A DNA stretch of 7,501 bases from JBCCSZ01 sp039199225 (lineage in GTDB: Bacteria; Bacteroidota; Bacteroidia; Chitinophagales; Saprospiraceae): positions 1-7,501 of the forward strand of contig JBCCSZ010000351.1 of the NCBI GenBank assembly GCA_039199225.1. Direction: 5' to 3'. This document shows positions 1 through 6,048 of the stretch, one piece after another. Positions within the stretch are counted from its first letter, which is position 1; each line of letters starts with the position of its first letter. Under the pieces are notes generated by a model. That model saw nothing but the letters and a program-made list of their open reading frames with translations, searched no databases and was not told the DNA's origin. The position numbers and the translations under genes were made by a program.

Positions 1-1
1 A

Positions 2-679
2 TGGAAGACAGATGATTTTATTTATGAATTTGATAAGTATCCCAATACTTTATACGAGGCGCACAATGGCGACATTATCGGTGTAGGTGAGGCAACCTTC
101 CTCAACCACCAAGACATACTCGAATATGGTGGCTGGGTTTTTCGCTTGGACAAAGACGGTAATAAACTCTGGGAAAGATTCATTCTCGATACCCTTATTT
201 CTCCAACTGAACGAAAGGGAGATTTTTCTCATTTGACAGAGCTGGACAATGGGGATTTACTCATTTACGGAGAAATAGAAGATACCTTTCCCAATCACGA
301 TCCAGCGATTAATAATCCCAACCTATGGCTGCTAAAACTAGATGCCGATGGTTGTTTCAATCCGGGCTGCGACAGTGTGCAGATGCACCTAGAGGTCATT
401 GTAAATACGATAGAGCCATCTGTATCGACCTTACGCATCCATCCCAATCCCGTGGGTTCTTCCTTGCGGGTACAACTGCCCGATCAGCTGGCCCAGCGCA
501 GGCAACTGAGTTGGCGCATTGTGGATTCAACCGGTAAAAGTCTAAAGCAGGGTCGATCCGATCCATCTGCTGGTGTGTTTGAGCTGGACGTCTCTTCTCT
601 TTCCAGGGGCATTTACTTTTTTCAGCTCATTGATCCGACGAATCATTGGAAGTCGACGAGTAAATTTGTTAAAGCATGA
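2..679 (+). CDS. Secreted beta-propeller-like protein with T9SS type A sorting domain (3' part)
   Basis: This is the last 225 codons of a gene that begins before the window; the frame is open from base 2 to the TGA at 677-679. Two blade-like segments are visible, one around fragment residues 39-57 (GGWVFRLDKDGNKLW) and one around 107-118 (NLWLLKLDADGC). They resemble the repeated 'W-x-x-[KR]-[LF]-D-x-[DN]-G' units of Bacteroidota secreted repeat proteins. The last 80 or so residues form a T9SS type A sorting domain. It has IHPNP near 146-150, a 'WRIVDSTGK' strand, 'LDVSSLSRGIYFFQL' and the final FVKA. In this family the domain directs export across the outer membrane by the Por/T9SS machinery and is usually cleaved during surface attachment. 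The ligand or enzymatic role of the rest cannot be told from this fragment. The gene converges on the next one with a 12-bp gap and no clear terminator between them. Confidence 0.85.
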   Translation, partial: WKTDDFIYEFDKYPNTLYEAHNGDIIGVGEATFLNHQDILEYGGWVFRLDKDGNKLWERFILDTLISPTERKGDFSHLTELDNGDLLIYGEIEDTFPNHDPAINNPNLWLLKLDADGCFNPGCDSVQMHLEVIVNTIEPSVSTLRIHPNPVGSSLRVQLPDQLAQRRQLSWRIVDSTGKSLKQGRSDPSAGVFELDVSSLSRGIYFFQLIDPTNHWKSTSKFVKA

Positions 680-691
680 GTTTCTGAAGCG

Positions 692-1717
692 TCATTCTAT
701 TTCTCCGGTTTCTGTTAGTAAGATCGCCAGCGTTTTGGTTTCCTGGAATTGGGAAAGGATGATGATCATCATTACGGTGATGGGGACACTCAAAATCATA
801 CCTGTAATGCCCCATATCTGGCCCCAAACAGCGAGTGCAATGATTGTGACAAGGGGGCTGACATTCAAGGACTTTCCCATCACACGTGGCTCTATGATGT
901 TGCCAACGATCAGTTGTACTACCCCTACCAAGAGGAGGATGAGAACAAAGGGCGTCCAAGTGCCGAACTGTACCAAGCTGAAGAGGGCTGGAAAAACGGT
1001 GGCAACGAGCGATCCTATGGTGGGTATGTAGTTCATCAGAAAAATGAGGAATGCCCAAAACATCGGTGAGTCCAAACCTACCAACATCAATACGACATAG
1101 CTCAACCCGCCCGTCATTAGACTGACGAGGGTCTTGAGTCGGAGGTAATCAAACAAAGAGCTTTCGATCTTTGTGATCGTTTGCATAAACTGGTCGTGCT
1201 GGGCCTGCGATTGGAATGCCTTTGAGACTTTTTCCTTGATGCTTGATTCTTCCAAAAAAACGAAGAGCGCATAAATGAGCACCATCATCATATTACCTAA
1301 GAAACCAGATAAGCTGTTGACCAGGTTGGAGAGCATGGCACTGATGTCCAGATTACTTGCTAGCTCGTTGATGCTTTCTTCAAAGTTTATATTGAAAGTT
1401 TGTTTGATGGATTCGAGTGTCTGCTGTAGGTTTGCTTCGTACTTGCTGGAAGAGGCGATCAAAGAGCTGATGTTTGTAGCCAAGATGTCGATGATGCCCG
1501 ACAGTGCAAAGACCATCAAAGCGAATACGGCAACATTCTTTAGCCAATTGGGAAGGTAGCGATTGAAAAAGGCCAACTTGTCGAGCGACTTTCTAATTTC
1601 ATACGTCAGAAACCAAAGTAAAAGGGCTGTGATAAAGGGAACCATGAGGCTCTGCCCGTAGATCAATGCAAACAGAGCAGTCGTGATAACAATACAGAAG
1701 TAGGCAGCTTTTCTCAT
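692..1717 (-). CDS. AI-2E/PerM family transporter
   Basis: The protein has 341 residues, a typical length for the family, and is an inner-membrane protein. Two hydrophobic segments lie at the N-terminus (about 5-20 and 23-38) and one at about 60-80. A soluble amphipathic region follows (about 85-130), as in the family, and then a C-terminal membrane block from about 135 to 322. Family signatures are NYIPTIGSLVA (229-239), GNIIEPRVMGKSLNVSP (271-287) and WGQIWGITGMILSVP (298-312). Members include TqsA (autoinducer-2 exporter), PerM and Na+/H+ or K+ antiporter-like proteins. The name does not prove quorum-sensing transport, and the true substrate is unknown here. The ATG at 1717 starts directly into the first membrane segment; no good Shine-Dalgarno is seen, which is common in Bacteroidota. 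The gene is probably monocistronic: its neighbour upstream ends 222 bp away and the gene downstream is convergent. Confidence 0.93.
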   Translation of the reverse strand: MRKAAYFCIVITTALFALIYGQSLMVPFITALLLWFLTYEIRKSLDKLAFFNRYLPNWLKNVAVFALMVFALSGIIDILATNISSLIASSSKYEANLQQTLESIKQTFNINFEESINELASNLDISAMLSNLVNSLSGFLGNMMMVLIYALFVFLEESSIKEKVSKAFQSQAQHDQFMQTITKIESSLFDYLRLKTLVSLMTGGLSYVVLMLVGLDSPMFWAFLIFLMNYIPTIGSLVATVFPALFSLVQFGTWTPFVLILLLVGVVQLIVGNIIEPRVMGKSLNVSPLVTIIALAVWGQIWGITGMILSVPITVMMIIILSQFQETKTLAILLTETGEIE

Positions 1718-1939
1718 TTTGTGTTTTTTAGGGACCTATTGAGCTGTTCTTCTGTAAAGTAGACTATTCGGATTTATTAAACGACGAAATTGAATTTTTT
1801 CTCTTAAATGTTATCGTTTTCGATGATATACCTCCTCTCTTAGTTTTGCCATACCAATCCAATTGAACAGTGGTAGACCTTCAGGCTGCTGCTGCGTTCC
1901 ATCCACCTTTTCTGTTGTAAGTCCACATGGCGCAAATCT
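1718..1939. other. Intergenic region between the transporter and the Luz-like gene
   Basis: These 222 bp separate two leftward genes. The left half should hold the transporter promoter, but no good TAnnTTTG element is visible; the closest is a poor TACTTTAC near 1753-1760. The right half (1811-1939) stays open in the same frame as the upstream Luz-like gene beyond its TAG stop (see findings). No convincing rho-independent terminator is seen. Confidence 0.5.
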
Positions 1940-2500
1940 CTATTGTGCTTCTCGTTTGGCATAGGCGTAAGAATGCTGGAGGATGATTTTTGCAACTTCC
2001 AATTCTTCTTTGTTCCTCGGTGCATACAACATGACGAAATTCCTGGGAAGAAATCCTTTGTTGATGAGTGGGTGCCATTCGCCCCAACCTTTTTGGATCA
2101 TCCATTCGGCCTCGTTCTCTCTGAGGCCAAGGTGCATGCTGTAGTCTGGATGAGGATGGAAATGCGCAAACTCATTACCGACCATAAAAGCATTACAACT
2201 TATACATTTGTGATCGTCTGCCATGCACATGGCCATGGCTCCGGGTACGGAAATACCACTTGGTCTCTTTTCTATGTTTTCCAAGGCAAAAGCCCAATCC
2301 ATTAAATGTTTGATGTGCGAAAGGTCTTCTGGCTGTTGGGTGAGTTGGGTATGTGGATTGATGTCGGTTGTTCTGGGCCGCTCTCCTTGTCTTTGGGGTA
2401 TATCTTCGAGGCTGATTTGTTGATTCATATGGTTGTACTTTGTTCCTAGTATTAGGAATAATGAAATAAAGATGATCCCGATAAAAATGCCTTTTCTCAT
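1940..2500 (-). CDS. Membrane-anchored luciferase-domain (fungal Luz/DUF5519-like) protein
   Basis: From the ATG at 2500 the protein has 186 residues. An N-terminal hydrophobic segment (about 4-19, after MRKG) acts as membrane anchor or uncleaved signal. A proline/glutamine-rich linker (about 30-60) and a C-terminal domain (about 65-182) follow. That domain carries the luciferase-domain motifs EFAHFHPHPDYSMHLGL (110-126), KGWGEWHPL (137-145) and FVMLYAPRNKEELE (155-168). Recalled fungal luciferase Luz has an equivalent order (AH-x-H, LHLAL, KGWG-x-x-HPL, LYAPRN-x-EE) and also an N-terminal membrane segment. In fungi that enzyme oxidises 3-hydroxyhispidin with light emission; the bacterial relatives have no established function that I know of. 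Cysteines at 92, 99 and 102 (a CxxC pair) stand out. A longer reading from a TTG at 2536 is open, but that codon falls inside the likely -7 promoter element, so ATG 2500 is preferred. The gene is divergent from a Crp/Fnr regulator. Confidence 0.82.
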   Translation of the reverse strand: MRKGIFIGIIFISLFLILGTKYNHMNQQISLEDIPQRQGERPRTTDINPHTQLTQQPEDLSHIKHLMDWAFALENIEKRPSGISVPGAMAMCMADDHKCISCNAFMVGNEFAHFHPHPDYSMHLGLRENEAEWMIQKGWGEWHPLINKGFLPRNFVMLYAPRNKEELEVAKIILQHSYAYAKREAQ

Positions 2501-2533
2501 ACTGCTCGTAGTCTTGTTGGATGACTTCCAGGG

Positions 2534-2541
2534 CAAAAGTA
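2534..2541 (-). promoter_or_regulatory. Bacteroidota -7 element for the Luz-like gene
   Basis: The minus strand reads TACTTTTG, an exact match to the Bacteroidota -7 consensus TAnnTTTG. Transcription would start near 2527, giving a leader of about 27 nt before the ATG at 2500. The -33 region is only T-rich, with no TTTG or TTG at the expected spacing, so the call rests mainly on the -7 element and its position. Confidence 0.45.
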
Positions 2542-2579
2542 GAATGATCTTTGGAGAATAAAATTGAAGTAGTTTAAGA

Positions 2580-2600
2580 AATCTCGTTTTGCATGAGATT
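2580..2600. promoter_or_regulatory. Inverted repeat in divergent promoter region (candidate operator)
   Basis: AATCTC (2580-2585) and GAGATT (2595-2600) are perfect inverted copies separated by 9 bp, and they sit between two divergently transcribed genes. This is the kind of dyad a dimeric Crp/Fnr protein could bind, although it does not match the classical TGTGA-N6-TCACA site. It lies about 40 bp upstream of the -7 element of the Luz-like gene and about 22 bp upstream of the regulator's candidate -33 element. Confidence 0.35.
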
Positions 2601-2621
2601 GTTGGTTTTTCGAATATTGAG

Positions 2622-2652
2622 TTGATCAGTGAGGAAAGAAAATTTATATTTA
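2622..2652 (+). promoter_or_regulatory. Candidate promoter of the Crp/Fnr gene
   Basis: A TTG at 2622-2624 is followed after 20 bp by TATATTTA (2645-2652), one base off the Bacteroidota -7 consensus TAnnTTTG. The implied start site near 2659 leaves a leader of about 19 nt before the ATG at 2678. Spacing is within the reported range for the phylum, but the match is imperfect. Confidence 0.35.
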
Positions 2653-2677
2653 CGATCGCATGATGAGCAGATAAGAA

Positions 2678-3250
2678 ATGGAAAAATTAGTTCAACACAT
2701 CAAGAGTCAAGTCTCTATCTCAGCTGAAACGATGAAGATCGTTCAGAGTAGATTTACGGAAAAACGCTACAAGAAGAAAGAGTATCTACTACGTTTTGGC
2801 GGCTCATCGACAGAGGTGTTTTTTGTGTCGACGGGCTGTGTCAGAACATACATTACGGGTTTTAATGGGGTGGAACACAATGTGGTTTTTTCTGTAGAGA
2901 ATTGGTGGGCGGGAGATTTGCAAGGTTTTATCCACAAAGCGCCGGCAACTTATAGCATTCAAGCACTTGAGAACACAACGGTCTTGTCCATCAGTCAGGA
3001 AAATTGGACGTTCCTCGTTAATGAATTTCCAGCGTTTTTGGCTTATTCCAGGATTTTGTTCCGCAACAGTGTTATTGCTCTGGAAAGTAGAATCGCACAG
3101 CATTTATCTTTTACGGCAAAAGAACGCTACCAATATTTTCTCAATCACTATCCAAACTTGATCCAACGGATTGCTCAAAAACACATCGCTAGTTACCTGG
3201 GCATTACCCCCGAATTTCTCAGTATGCTGCGCAATCAAAAGATGGAGTGA
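2678..3250 (+). CDS. Crp/Fnr family transcriptional regulator
   Basis: The protein has 190 residues, the usual length of the short Bacteroidota Crp/Fnr group. An N-terminal cyclic-nucleotide-binding-like beta barrel spans about 25-115 (KKKEYLLRFGG, VFFVSTGCVRTYI, then ENWWAGDLQGF). The dimerisation helix (about 118-140) follows, and then a C-terminal winged helix-turn-helix. The recognition helix is in IAQKHIASYLGITPEFLSMLR (165-185), typical of this family. The phosphate-binding cassette arginine that contacts cAMP in true CRP is missing: the equivalent stretch reads HKAPATYSI (86-94). Direct cAMP binding is therefore unlikely, and no Fnr-type N-terminal cysteine cluster is present either. 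It is divergent from the Luz-like gene and shares a 177-bp intergenic region with it, so it is the likely local regulator of that gene and perhaps of itself. A weak purine-rich AGATAAGAA precedes the ATG. Confidence 0.92.
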   Translation: MEKLVQHIKSQVSISAETMKIVQSRFTEKRYKKKEYLLRFGGSSTEVFFVSTGCVRTYITGFNGVEHNVVFSVENWWAGDLQGFIHKAPATYSIQALENTTVLSISQENWTFLVNEFPAFLAYSRILFRNSVIALESRIAQHLSFTAKERYQYFLNHYPNLIQRIAQKHIASYLGITPEFLSMLRNQKME

Positions 3251-3293
3251 TTCATCAAAATACGGTATGTGAATAACCAAGGGAAGATTGGGT

Positions 3294-3325
3294 GAATCGG
3301 TACCAAAATAGCTTGATACCGATTC
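3294..3325. terminator. Bidirectional hairpin terminator between convergent genes
   Basis: GAATCGGTA (3294-3302) pairs perfectly with TACCGATTC (3317-3325). After one mismatch, three further pairs form inside (3304-3306 with 3313-3315), leaving a 6-nt loop. The hairpin is nearly centred between the stop of the Crp/Fnr gene (3250) and that of the solute-binding protein (3373). No strong T-run follows on either strand, so it may act as a factor-assisted terminator or a 3'-end stabiliser. Confidence 0.6.
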
Positions 3326-3372
3326 CTTGTTTGATGATAATCACCATCTGATAGTGAAGTGGATGGAGCGTA

Positions 3373-4515
3373 TCAATAAGGCTTAATGCTGTAGTCCATA
3401 TCAACCGGCTCAGGCCCTTCGATGGGACCGATCAAATGCAAAAGCTGCATGCGGAACCGCTCGACAATATCCCGCTTCAACAACCAGCGATGAAAATCTG
3501 CCGGTGATGTATTATGGTGATGGACCGACTTGTAGCCACCAGGTGCCTCGATGTCTCTGCGCACTGGAAACTGCAGCCATTTGCCTTGAAATTCTTCAGA
3601 AAGCATCCAGTTAAGATAGAGCTTGGCCGCTGCCTTGTTTTTTGCTTGGGTTGGAATACCTGCGCTTTGAAACCAAGTTAGGAAGTAATCTTTTTTGGGA
3701 AACATAAAACGCGTATTGCTGTTAGGCATTGGTTCGAATGCCCAGAAGGTGGTAAAGCTTGCCGCATACCAACCTTTGTTGATGGCCACATATGGCATGG
3801 CTGTACCACGTACCCACACAGGCTTTGTTGCTACCAATTTTTCTAAGTACTCCCAACCATACATTTCTTTAAGATTCCAAAATTGGTACAAGACCGCATC
3901 GTCACTGTGTGGATAGGTTAAAATGACTTTTCCTTTTAGCGCAGGATCAAGGTAGTCCATTGCATCGCGCGGCGCCTTGTCTGCATCAATCATATCGGTG
4001 TTGACATAGTTGGTAAAGGTCACGCCATAGAGCCCTGTCCAACGCCCGTGGGGGTCTTTGTAATCCGGAAAGACCTTATCCCAATTCTTTGGCTTGTAGG
4101 AATCTAGTAGACCTTGTTCGGCATAGTGGGTAAATCGGTGTAGCGTTTGAAATTGAATGACATCCGGAATATTCGTTTGGCCACCCTTTGCTCGGGCATT
4201 GTCGTAGCGAGGTGCGTGATTAATGCTTACGTCGACACTGTGCGTTACATTGATTTTGGGGAAGCGTTTTTTGAACATATCCAGGTAATAATCTATCTGA
4301 TCTGGCTTATCACCGCCGGCGCGAAGAACAAAATTGCCACCTTCTTTTATCGCTGCTTCGTAAAGCTCGTCCAACGATCTGGTTTCAATTTCTGTATTTA
4401 AAGACGCCAAAGACTGTTCAACATCCGGAGGGGGCGAACCTGCCGGATAGAGTGCCGCCGAAATAGACACTGTTGCAAAGAGCGTAGCCAAAATTAGGAT
4501 TCTAAATGGGTTCAT
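3373..4515 (-). CDS. Periplasmic solute-binding protein, ABC Fe3+-type (COG1840/FbpA-like)
   Basis: The protein has 380 residues and is exported: the N-terminus (about 1-21, MNPFRILILATLFATVSISA) is a Sec signal peptide without a lipobox cysteine. The mature part has the type II periplasmic-binding-protein pattern. A family opening SLDELYEAAIKEGG (47-60) is followed by LRAGGD (64-69), FKKRFPKINV (81-90), IPDVIQFQTL (116-125), the hinge-region WTGLYGVTFTNYVNT (159-173) and the later YLNWMLSEEFQGKW (300-313). Relatives bind ferric iron, small organic anions or thiamine; the ligand here cannot be assigned. The C-terminal part is rich in His and Pro (VHHHNTSPADFHRW, 331-344). No permease or ATPase gene adjoins it within the window, so it is an orphan binding protein here. 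From memory, close relatives of this subfamily are also found in fungi; that is recollection, not a search. The gene is flanked by a terminator hairpin downstream and 517 bp of non-coding DNA upstream. Confidence 0.85.
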   Translation of the reverse strand: MNPFRILILATLFATVSISAALYPAGSPPPDVEQSLASLNTEIETRSLDELYEAAIKEGGNFVLRAGGDKPDQIDYYLDMFKKRFPKINVTHSVDVSINHAPRYDNARAKGGQTNIPDVIQFQTLHRFTHYAEQGLLDSYKPKNWDKVFPDYKDPHGRWTGLYGVTFTNYVNTDMIDADKAPRDAMDYLDPALKGKVILTYPHSDDAVLYQFWNLKEMYGWEYLEKLVATKPVWVRGTAMPYVAINKGWYAASFTTFWAFEPMPNSNTRFMFPKKDYFLTWFQSAGIPTQAKNKAAAKLYLNWMLSEEFQGKWLQFPVRRDIEAPGGYKSVHHHNTSPADFHRWLLKRDIVERFRMQLLHLIGPIEGPEPVDMDYSIKPY

Positions 4516-5032
4516 GATTTTATTGGTTTTTATATGATCTTATTTGAGGTAGGTGGTTTGGGGACTTCATCTTTTGGGCAACACTACCCTGGAAAGACTT
4601 ATCCATATGGTGGCATCGCCTAGTAGCCTATCCGAAAGTATTTCATTAGTAACATTTATCCATAACTTCGTTTGGGCAAAAAAAGTCACCTTACTTGCTC
4701 AAACCGCTATGTGATGAGCATAGATTCAAAAAAGCAATCAAAAGCTGCTTGGTCCTGCGCAGCAAAGATCAATAGCTGATGCTAGAAAAAGATTAAGGTA
4801 TTTTAAGAAATGATAGGGTATTTGTTTTCATTGAAAGCGTCAAGATGATTTCAAGCCGTAGGTGGCCATTTCGAATACTCATTGATTTGATCCAGTTGTT
4901 TAGACTTCCCATGGATAGGGCGCTCGTGTGGCATTACCATTCTTTAAGCCTCTTATTCGATTCAACCTTGAGTTGTAAATTTTTTCTATTGAAATAGGGT
5001 TTAGAGGATATAATTATTTCTCGCTCAAACCC
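4516..5032. other. Long non-coding stretch upstream of the solute-binding protein
   Basis: No convincing gene is seen in these 517 bp; the few short open frames, such as a 21-codon one starting at 4714, have no support. Two copies of TTATCCATA (4599-4607 and 4656-4664) lie 57 bp apart. GCTGC/GCAGC at 4744-4763 could form a small hairpin. The left end must contain the promoter of the binding-protein gene, but no clear TAnnTTTG element is visible; the closest is TACTTTCG on the minus strand, around 4637. The right end contains a weak hairpin behind the outer-membrane gene. Confidence 0.5.
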
Positions 5033-5033
5033 T
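4996..5033 (-). terminator. Weak hairpin at the end of the outer-membrane protein gene
   Basis: AGGGTTT (4996-5002) and AAACCCT (5027-5033) are perfect inverted copies. An inner GAG/CTC pair (5004-5006 with 5020-5022) could add to the stem. On the minus strand the hairpin starts at the stop codon of the beta-barrel gene and is followed by A/T-rich DNA without a clean T-run. A terminator or mRNA 3'-end structure is plausible, but the loop is large. Confidence 0.35.
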
Positions 5034-5767
5034 CAAAAGACAACTGAAAAACCGGCATTTACTGCAAAGCCTTGATATCGTAAATATCCACCAATGGGTT
5101 CTTTGAAGGCGTCCGAATAGTAATAGGAGAAATTCACACAAAGAATGGTATGCTTGCCTGATCTGTAATCGAAGCCAGCGAAAAACTTTCCCAGTGCTGC
5201 CCTGCTACGCAGCCGATTATCTGTTCTGGAAAATCCACTGGATAGATTTCCTTCCGCAAGCGTATACTGAAAGTTTGCAGAGACCGATCCGACTCCAAAG
5301 CCTACGAGCGGCCGAAATCTCTCTTTTGCAAAATAGTATTTTAATCCCAGGTCAAAAGGTAAAAACAGCCCACCACTGCCCTCTATTTCAACATCGCCGC
5401 CGTTTAATAGATCACCGATATTGGGAGTGGGTACGTCCTTGGTTAACTGAAAACCAATGGAAATATCGACACTCAGTTTTTCACTAAAATGCCAGGAACC
5501 CACCAATTGCCAAAAGCCCATTGATCTCGGTAGTGTAAACAATTCTTCGGTCTTAGACTTGGCATTGGAAGCAAAATGCCACCTGCCATAAGTAAGCTTG
5601 ATATCCCACTTATTTTTCAAATGAACAAGAATGGAATCTGATTCCTGCTTCTTTTGCTCATTTCGCTTTTGCATTTTTTCAAATTCCCATTCCCTGTCCT
5701 GGGCCTTTAAATCCGGCAATAGGAATACAAAGAGGCAGGTGGCTGCAAGGAATAAAAATCTTTTCAT
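5033..5767 (-). CDS. Outer-membrane beta-barrel protein
   Basis: The protein has 244 residues. A Sec signal peptide covers about 1-22 (MKRFLFLAATCLFVFLLPDLKA, cleavage probably before Gln23). A highly charged, probably helical segment follows (about 24-52, with EFEKMQKRNEQKKQESD), and then alternating hydrophobic/polar strands typical of a small barrel. Examples are WDIKLTYGRWHF (54-65), KLSVDISIGFQL (97-108), FLPFDLGLKYYF (135-146), RPLVGFGVGSVSANFQYTL (152-170), KFFAGFDYRS (194-203) and the last strand FAVNAGFSVVF ending in Phe244. Terminal phenylalanine is the usual signal for BAM-dependent insertion. It fits the OmpA-like or 'porin family' eight-stranded barrels common in Bacteroidota, where most have no assigned role. 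The charged helix before the barrel is unusual and could extend into the periplasm. The gene stands alone; a stem-loop lies just upstream of its start codon. Confidence 0.83.
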   Translation of the reverse strand: MKRFLFLAATCLFVFLLPDLKAQDREWEFEKMQKRNEQKKQESDSILVHLKNKWDIKLTYGRWHFASNAKSKTEELFTLPRSMGFWQLVGSWHFSEKLSVDISIGFQLTKDVPTPNIGDLLNGGDVEIEGSGGLFLPFDLGLKYYFAKERFRPLVGFGVGSVSANFQYTLAEGNLSSGFSRTDNRLRSRAALGKFFAGFDYRSGKHTILCVNFSYYYSDAFKEPIGGYLRYQGFAVNAGFSVVF

Positions 5768-5779
5768 AATTATGCGTCA

Positions 5780-5813
5780 AAGGTCCGCACGGAAGATTCC
5801 AGTGTGCGACCTT
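5780..5813 (-). promoter_or_regulatory. Stem-loop immediately upstream of the beta-barrel gene start
   Basis: The plus strand reads AAGGTCCGCAC (5780-5790), which pairs with GTGCGACCTT (5804-5813), giving ten base pairs with a single bulged C and a 13-nt loop. The loop itself contains the palindrome-like GGAAGATTCC. In the leftward mRNA the stem would end 12 nt before the ATG at 5767, where it could cover or position the ribosome entry site. As DNA it could equally be an operator. Confidence 0.5.
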
Positions 5814-5973
5814 CTTGAGATTGGCAGCTGAAGGAATGAGCTTAAGAGCTTCCCACCCTTTGGGCTGTATTTAATGAAATGCCCGATGCTGTAAAACTCA
5901 GCTGCTACACAGGTTTTAATCATTTAATCCCCACAAAAGTGAAAAGATTATAGGTAGGCTGAAGTCTAAATCT

Positions 5974-6010
5974 AGGTGAACTAAACAAAATTGAAGGTGA
6001 ACTGGACAAA
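5974..6010. repeat. Direct repeat with 21-bp period
   Basis: AGGTGAACTAAACAAA (5974-5989) is repeated as AGGTGAACTGGACAAA (5995-6010), with 14 of 16 positions identical. The period is exactly 21 bp, two helical turns, so both copies face the same side of the DNA. Same-face direct repeats are typical for LytTR or OmpR-type response regulators. It lies about 210-240 bp upstream of the beta-barrel gene. Confidence 0.6.
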
Positions 6011-6048
6011 TAGGAGGGGTGGAAAAGCCGCATTACCAAGAACTGCAA

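Noticed and set aside
680..691. Possible terminator between the convergent T9SS-domain gene and the transporter
   Set aside because: Only 12 bp separate the stop codons and no inverted repeat is visible there or just inside either gene.
669..1058. 129-codon minus-strand open frame, and a plus-strand frame at 749-1069
   Set aside because: Both lie wholly or largely inside the AI-2E family gene in other frames. They show His/Cys/Arg-rich composition with no recognisable domain.
692..1717. Interpretation of the transporter as a quorum-sensing autoinducer-2 exporter
   Set aside because: The family name covers many unrelated substrates, and no luxS, lsr or other autoinducer-2 gene is present in the window.
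1840..2105. Two short minus-strand open frames overlapping the 3' end of the Luz-like gene
   Set aside because: They are out-of-frame shadows of a gene with clear family motifs; neither resembles a known protein.
2501..2536. Alternative TTG start adding 12 residues to the Luz-like protein
   Set aside because: The TTG overlaps the exact TAnnTTTG -7 element (2534-2541), which would place the start upstream of the transcription start. The ATG at 2500 begins directly with a positively charged residue pair and a membrane segment.
4714..4779. Short plus-strand open frame of 21 codons in the 517-bp gap
   Set aside because: It has no ribosome-binding site, no promoter element and no recognisable motif; the length is within chance expectation.
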